Assembly: GCA_042095835.1 (NCBI GenBank)
Contig: JBELML010000120.1
Span: 1-19,551 of the forward strand
Direction: 5' to 3'
Length of the DNA: 19,551 nt
Source of the DNA: DATFKA01 sp042095835
GTDB taxonomy: Bacteria > Bacteroidota > Bacteroidia > Chitinophagales > Saprospiraceae
Both the position numbers and the translations under genes were made by a program. Below the pieces are notes generated by a model. That model made no database searches. It had not been told where the DNA came from and saw only the letters and a list, made by a program, of their open reading frames with translations. Positions 17,375 to 19,551 of the stretch are shown piece after piece (within the stretch, counting starts at the first letter, position 1; each line of letters begins with the position of its first letter).

Positions 17375-17392
17375 CAAGATAAGGATATCTTG
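17375..17392. promoter_or_regulatory. Perfect dyad just upstream of the HTCS start
   Basis: CAAGATA (17375-17381) and TATCTTG (17386-17392) form a perfect 7-bp inverted repeat with a 4-bp spacer, 17 bp upstream of the HTCS ATG at 17358. It could be an operator or a leader hairpin that covers the ribosome entry site. No T-run follows, so it is not a typical terminator. Confidence 0.35.
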
Positions 17393-17434
17393 CTTAGTAT
17401 AGAAGGTTTTAAATGTATTGTGCCCTTGTAAAGA

Positions 17435-17770
17435 CTAGTCTTCCTCAGATTCCGGTGCTAAGCGCAGCACTAATCCTTCCATTGATTCTTTGATCGCAAG
17501 TTGACAACCTAGCCTGCTATTATCTTCTACAAAAAAGGCTTGGTCTAACATATCTTCCTCATCTTCACGCATCTTGGGTAGCTCATGATCAGACTCCACA
17601 TAAATGTGGCAGGTAGAACAAAGGGCCATACCTCCACAAGTGCCTTTGACAGGTAATTCATAGGCTTTGCATACCTCCATGATGTTCATATCCATGTCAG
17701 TAGGCGCCTGTAGCGCATGTTCTTGACCCTGTCGGTCAATGAGTTTTATATTGACTAGATTTTCTTCCAT
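17435..17770 (-). CDS. Adrenodoxin-type [2Fe-2S] ferredoxin
   Basis: A 111-residue soluble electron carrier. The cluster ligands fit the adrenodoxin/ISC ferredoxin pattern C-x5-C-x2-C-x34-C: C45, C51, C54 and C89 (VKGTCGGMALCSTCHIYV and RLGCQLAI). The acidic stretch between them (MREDEEDMLD) is typical of the partner-binding helix of this class. C34 is an extra, non-ligand cysteine. Start is the ATG at 17770; the stop lies 76 bp upstream of the HTCS gene. Likely partners are a ferredoxin reductase with iron-sulphur assembly or a P450-type oxygenase; none is encoded nearby. It lies 56 bp after the MOSC gene but has its own -7 box. Confidence 0.93.
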   Translation of the reverse strand: MEENLVNIKLIDRQGQEHALQAPTDMDMNIMEVCKAYELPVKGTCGGMALCSTCHIYVESDHELPKMREDEEDMLDQAFFVEDNSRLGCQLAIKESMEGLVLRLAPESEED

Positions 17771-17806
17771 TTGTGTTGATTAGTTTGATATACTCTTGGG
17801 CGGCGG

Positions 17807-17814
17807 CAAAAGTA
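17807..17814 (-). promoter_or_regulatory. Putative -7 box of the ferredoxin gene
   Basis: On the minus strand this reads TACTTTTG, an exact TAnnTTTG match, 36 bp upstream of the ferredoxin ATG and inside the 56-bp gap after the MOSC gene. A clear -33 element is not visible. It suggests that the ferredoxin can be transcribed independently of the MOSC gene. Confidence 0.45.
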
Positions 17815-17826
17815 CAAATAATTCGC

Positions 17827-18309
17827 TTAGAGTGTGCTTTGTAGCTCAACATGATCACCTAGGCTTAAGTTGCCTCCTTTTAGCACTTTTGCGGTGATCC
17901 CGCCGTGGCCACGCATGGCATTATAACCCCCTGGACCTAAATTGGTTTCCATTTTTGAACAGGGATAACAAGAGCCTGTTCCCTCCAGTATAAGGTCGCC
18001 GATCTTGAATGGCCGGTCTCTGAAAGCGAGTAGGTTGATACCTGAGACTACTATATTTCGCCTGGTTAAGCTAGGGTCTATGTATTCTTTTCCTAGTAAG
18101 CGAGCAACCACCTCCAGGTGTTCCTTTTGGATGAGCGTGACCTGTCTTTTCCCACTTTTACCAGCGTAGTGATCCCCAAGGAGCCCTTTTTCAATGCTTA
18201 TTTCTACCCTTTGTAATGCTTGAAGTGTGGCATTTTTCTCGGGTCTAATGCCGATCCATTCTACTTGTCCAATTTGTGGTAGAGATTGTAGTAGTTCTTC
18301 TTTTGTCAT
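17827..18309 (-). CDS. MOSC domain-containing protein
   Basis: A 160-residue protein, the size of a stand-alone MOSC domain (the C-terminal domain of molybdenum cofactor sulphurases, also found in YiiM/YuaD-type proteins). Family landmarks: 'GLLGDHYAGKSGKRQVTLIQ' near 43-62, 'RRNIVVSG.NLL' near 83-94, the conserved cysteine motif CYPCSKME with C114 and C117, and 'MRGHGGITAKVL..G.LSLGD' near the C-terminus. C114 or C117 would be the residue proposed to carry sulphur or bind the molybdenum cofactor. The substrate is unknown and no molybdenum-cofactor genes are nearby. Start ATG at 18309. It may be the first gene of a unit with the ferredoxin, which has its own promoter-like box. Confidence 0.93.
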   Translation of the reverse strand: MTKEELLQSLPQIGQVEWIGIRPEKNATLQALQRVEISIEKGLLGDHYAGKSGKRQVTLIQKEHLEVVARLLGKEYIDPSLTRRNIVVSGINLLAFRDRPFKIGDLILEGTGSCYPCSKMETNLGPGGYNAMRGHGGITAKVLKGGNLSLGDHVELQSTL

Positions 18310-18395
18310 ATTCTTATTTCGATTAACTAAACCTTAACCTTTCTGATTTTAAACGCAGTAGCCATGCTATAGTCTAAAGGGCAGATAATAACTAA

Positions 18396-18485
18396 GAGCA
18401 TATTTAAAAATTTATCCTTCGGGTTAAAATTTGCCCTTTTGCCCCTAGAATACGTTAAAAATGCTCGTAATAGCTAGGCTATTAC
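18396..18485. other. Structured divergent spacer with three adjacent stem-loops
   Basis: Within the 260-bp gap between the MOSC gene (minus) and the DUF2541-like gene (plus). An outer stem pairs 18396-18407 with 18455-18466 (11 of 12). Inside it AAATTTATCC-TTCG-GGTTAAAATTT forms a stem with one mismatch and one bulge, closed by a TTCG loop. Directly after it GTAATAGC-TAG-GCTATTAC (18467-18485) is a perfect 8-bp hairpin followed on the plus strand by TGTGCTTTTT. This could be a structured leader of the DUF2541-like gene (start codon 85 bp downstream), a small RNA or a protein-binding site. No known riboswitch class was recognised, and no clear TAnnTTTG promoter box was found in the gap. Confidence 0.5.
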
Positions 18486-18569
18486 TGTGCTTTTTGCCTT
18501 TTCTAGAGACAAAATCATCAAATTTTATCACCAAAAACAAAATTTAAACATACTCTAAAAACAAGAACT

Positions 18570-19007
18570 ATGACAATGCACAAGATGAAATTTTTCGGAC
18601 TTTTTTTATTGACTTTTTTGATGATCACGAATACGGCTACTGCCGCACCTGTACCGACTGATTTAGGCTTTGAGGAACTGCCATTCCGTTGGGAACGCTT
18701 AGGTGTGAGAAAAGTAAACTACAAGGCTGACCGAGATGAGATTGCGGTTACCGCTTTAGAAGGTCGATTCACTTCACTACAGATGCGGGTCAAAAATGCA
18801 CCGATCAATCTACACCGGGTAACGGTTCATTACAGAAATGGGAAACCGCAAACTGTCAACGTACGCCAATCGATCCGTCCAGGAGGTCAGACTAGAGCTT
18901 TAAATTTGACAGGAGGTAAGCGCATCATTACAAAGGTCGTTTTTTGGTACGATACCAAGAATTTAGCAGCCAGACGAGGTAAAATCGAACTTTGGGGAAG
19001 ACATTAG
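18570..19007 (+). CDS. Small secreted DUF2541-like protein
   Basis: A 145-residue protein with an N-terminal signal peptide (MKFFGLFLLTFLMITNTATA, cleavage near TATA|AP), so it is exported to the periplasm or outside. The ATG at 18570 is used; an ATG at 18585 (residue 6) would also leave a full signal peptide. The mature ~120 residues look like one all-beta domain with the pattern 'WERLG.R.V....DRDEI.V.A.EG.F..L..RVK......RVTV.Y.NG..Q...VR..I..G.Q.R.L.L.G..R.I.KV.F.Y......G..ELWG', which resembles the DUF2541 family (unknown function). It is basic and has no cysteine. It stands alone; the stop codon is directly followed by the octamer array, and a hairpin lies about 235 bp downstream. Confidence 0.8.
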   Translation: MTMHKMKFFGLFLLTFLMITNTATAAPVPTDLGFEELPFRWERLGVRKVNYKADRDEIAVTALEGRFTSLQMRVKNAPINLHRVTVHYRNGKPQTVNVRQSIRPGGQTRALNLTGGKRIITKVVFWYDTKNLAARRGKIELWGRH

Positions 19008-19230
19008 AGGGGACTTGGTGACTTGGAGACTTTGAGAGGGGAGACTGGGAGACCTTGTGACTTGGAGACCGGGAGAGGGGGAGATCTAGTGACTTGGGGA
19101 CTTTGAGAAGGGGAGACTCGGGGACTGGTAGAGGGGGAGATCTGGAGACTCGGAGACAGGGAGATGGGGAGAGCTGGTGACTTTGAGAGGGGGAGGCTTG
19201 GAGACTTTGGGAAAGGGAGATGTGGGACGT
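19008..19230 (+). repeat. Degenerate octanucleotide tandem array (consensus close to TGGAGACT)
   Basis: The bases after the DUF2541-like stop codon fall into about 28 consecutive 8-bp units in constant register (for example 19016 TGGTGACT, 19024 TGGAGACT, 19111 GGGAGACT, 19135 GGGAGATC, 19143 TGGAGACT, 19199 TGGAGACT), with one 7-bp unit at 19040-19046. Units vary at positions 1, 4, 7 and 8, and the core is GGAGAC. The plus strand is strongly G/A rich. No frame of useful length crosses it. It is comparable in kind to the short heptamer/octamer arrays of some cyanobacteria; I know of no named family for it here. Confidence 0.85.
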
Positions 19231-19241
19231 ATCATTAGTGG

Positions 19242-19275
19242 AAGCGATGCTGAAGATTAATCTTCGGCATCGCTT
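19242..19275 (+). terminator. Long hairpin, probable terminator of the DUF2541-like gene
   Basis: A 16-bp inverted repeat (19242-19257 with 19260-19275), with a single G-T pair as its only deviation and a 2-nt centre, followed on the plus strand by GTTTGGATTTGGG. The T-run is short, so termination efficiency is uncertain. The right arm overlaps the last codons and stop of the minus-strand gene remnant. Confidence 0.55.
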
Positions 19276-19370
19276 GTTTGGATTTGGGAAATAGGATCCG
19301 GTAGCTGTTTGTATTTTTTAAGTAAAGCTAGGAATTCTTGATCCTCTTTATAGTCGGCATACAAATAGAA
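19257..19370 (-). pseudogene. C-terminal remnant of an unidentified gene
   Basis: On the minus strand, 37 codons are open from 19370 to a TAA at 19259-19257, preceded directly by an in-frame TAA (19373-19371) and with no start codon. The translation (FYLYADYKEDQEFLALLK, then KYKQLPDPISQIQTSDAED) has a normal soluble-protein composition and resembles the tail of a larger protein. Further right the DNA becomes very AT-rich up to the end repeat. This suggests a gene whose 5' part was lost; chance coding is possible. Confidence 0.35.
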
Positions 19371-19470
19371 TTATTTTACAAAAAAAAGAGCTTTAAAAAA
19401 TTATATTCTATTAAATAGACTAAAAGCTTGTTGTTATAAACAATGAAGCTTGATTGAAGTATCTTTATTA
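19276..19470. other. AT-rich spacer with a hairpin next to the right repeat
   Basis: Beyond the gene remnant the stretch is AT-rich and shows no gene. An imperfect stem-loop at 19424-19451 pairs AAGCTT-G-TTGTT with AACAA-TG-AAGCTT around an ATA loop; a second AGCTTT/AAAGCT pairing partly competes with it. It lies 20 bp before the right repeat copy. Confidence 0.5.
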
Positions 19471-19524
19471 TGAAGTTGACTAAGGTTTTCTGTTGCAGGC
19501 GAGAAAACAGTATTTTGAGGCTAA
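19471..19524 (+). repeat. Right copy of the 54-bp repeat
   Basis: Matches the reverse complement of 1-54 at 53 of 54 positions. The bases that follow outward (19525-19551) include a second GAGGC motif and end in ATGCAT; whether they belong to the repeat cannot be tested because the left copy is cut by the window edge. Like the left copy it lies downstream of, and in the same orientation as, the nearest outward-facing gene. Confidence 0.85.
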
Positions 19525-19551
19525 TCGAGGCAAAAAACGCAAGCTATGCAT

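Noticed and set aside
19008..19230. CRISPR array
   Set aside because: The units are 8 bp with no spacers and vary throughout; this is a short tandem repeat.
1..19524. Terminal inverted repeats of a 19-kb transposon
   Set aside because: No transposase or integrase between them and the enclosed genes include ribosomal rpmF; a dispersed repeat fits better, although mobility is not excluded.

Overview
The window looks like a chromosomal segment from a free-living member of the Bacteroidota, most likely the Saprospiria (Lewinella/Haliscomenobacter relatives). Three things point there: a giant surface protein ending in a type IX secretion type-B sorting domain, a one-piece hybrid two-component sensor/AraC regulator (HTCS), and several promoter boxes of the Bacteroidota form TAnnTTTG instead of TATAAT. 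The lineage below phylum level is inference from gene content.

Layout, left to right. (1) 1-54: one copy of a repeat whose inverted partner lies at 19471-19524. (2) 75-831, minus: rpmF (ribosomal protein L32) and the DUF177/YceD gene, the usual two-gene unit. (3) 1131-10447, plus: a 2547-residue secreted modular protein, then a TPR lipoprotein 59 bp downstream, closed by a strong hairpin at 10454-10491 that can serve both strands. (4) 10519-12756, minus: a TlpA-like thioredoxin lipoprotein and, upstream of it, a LysE-family membrane exporter. (5) 12781-13278: about 500 bp without a credible gene, holding a terminator-like hairpin, short direct repeats and an array that looks like an HTCS operator with a -7 box pointing left. 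(6) 13279-17358, minus: the 1359-residue HTCS. (7) 17435-18309, minus: an adrenodoxin-type [2Fe-2S] ferredoxin and a MOSC-domain protein. (8) 18310-18569: a divergent spacer with several strong stem-loops. (9) 18570-19007, plus: a small secreted DUF2541-like protein. (10) 19008-19551: a degenerate octanucleotide purine-rich tandem array, a 16-bp hairpin, the C-terminal remnant of a minus-strand gene, and the second copy of the end repeat.

How the parts may work together: the large protein carries about 12 copies of a ~75-aa Ig/PKD-like repeat, about 7 SprB-like repeats and 7 copies of a 54-aa 'GCDS' repeat, so it is probably an adhesin or gliding-related surface fibre. The HTCS has every expected catalytic element but no SusC/SusD or glycan-degrading gene beside it. 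The operator-like array just past its 3' end suggests either a lost polysaccharide-utilisation locus or a non-coding target. The remaining genes are housekeeping or general redox functions.

Most interesting signals: the octamer array directly behind the DUF2541-like stop codon, the operator/promoter array that leads into no gene, the long inverted repeat at the two ends, and the structured spacer at 18396-18485. I saw no CRISPR array, tRNA, rRNA, transposase, phage gene or recognisable defence system.
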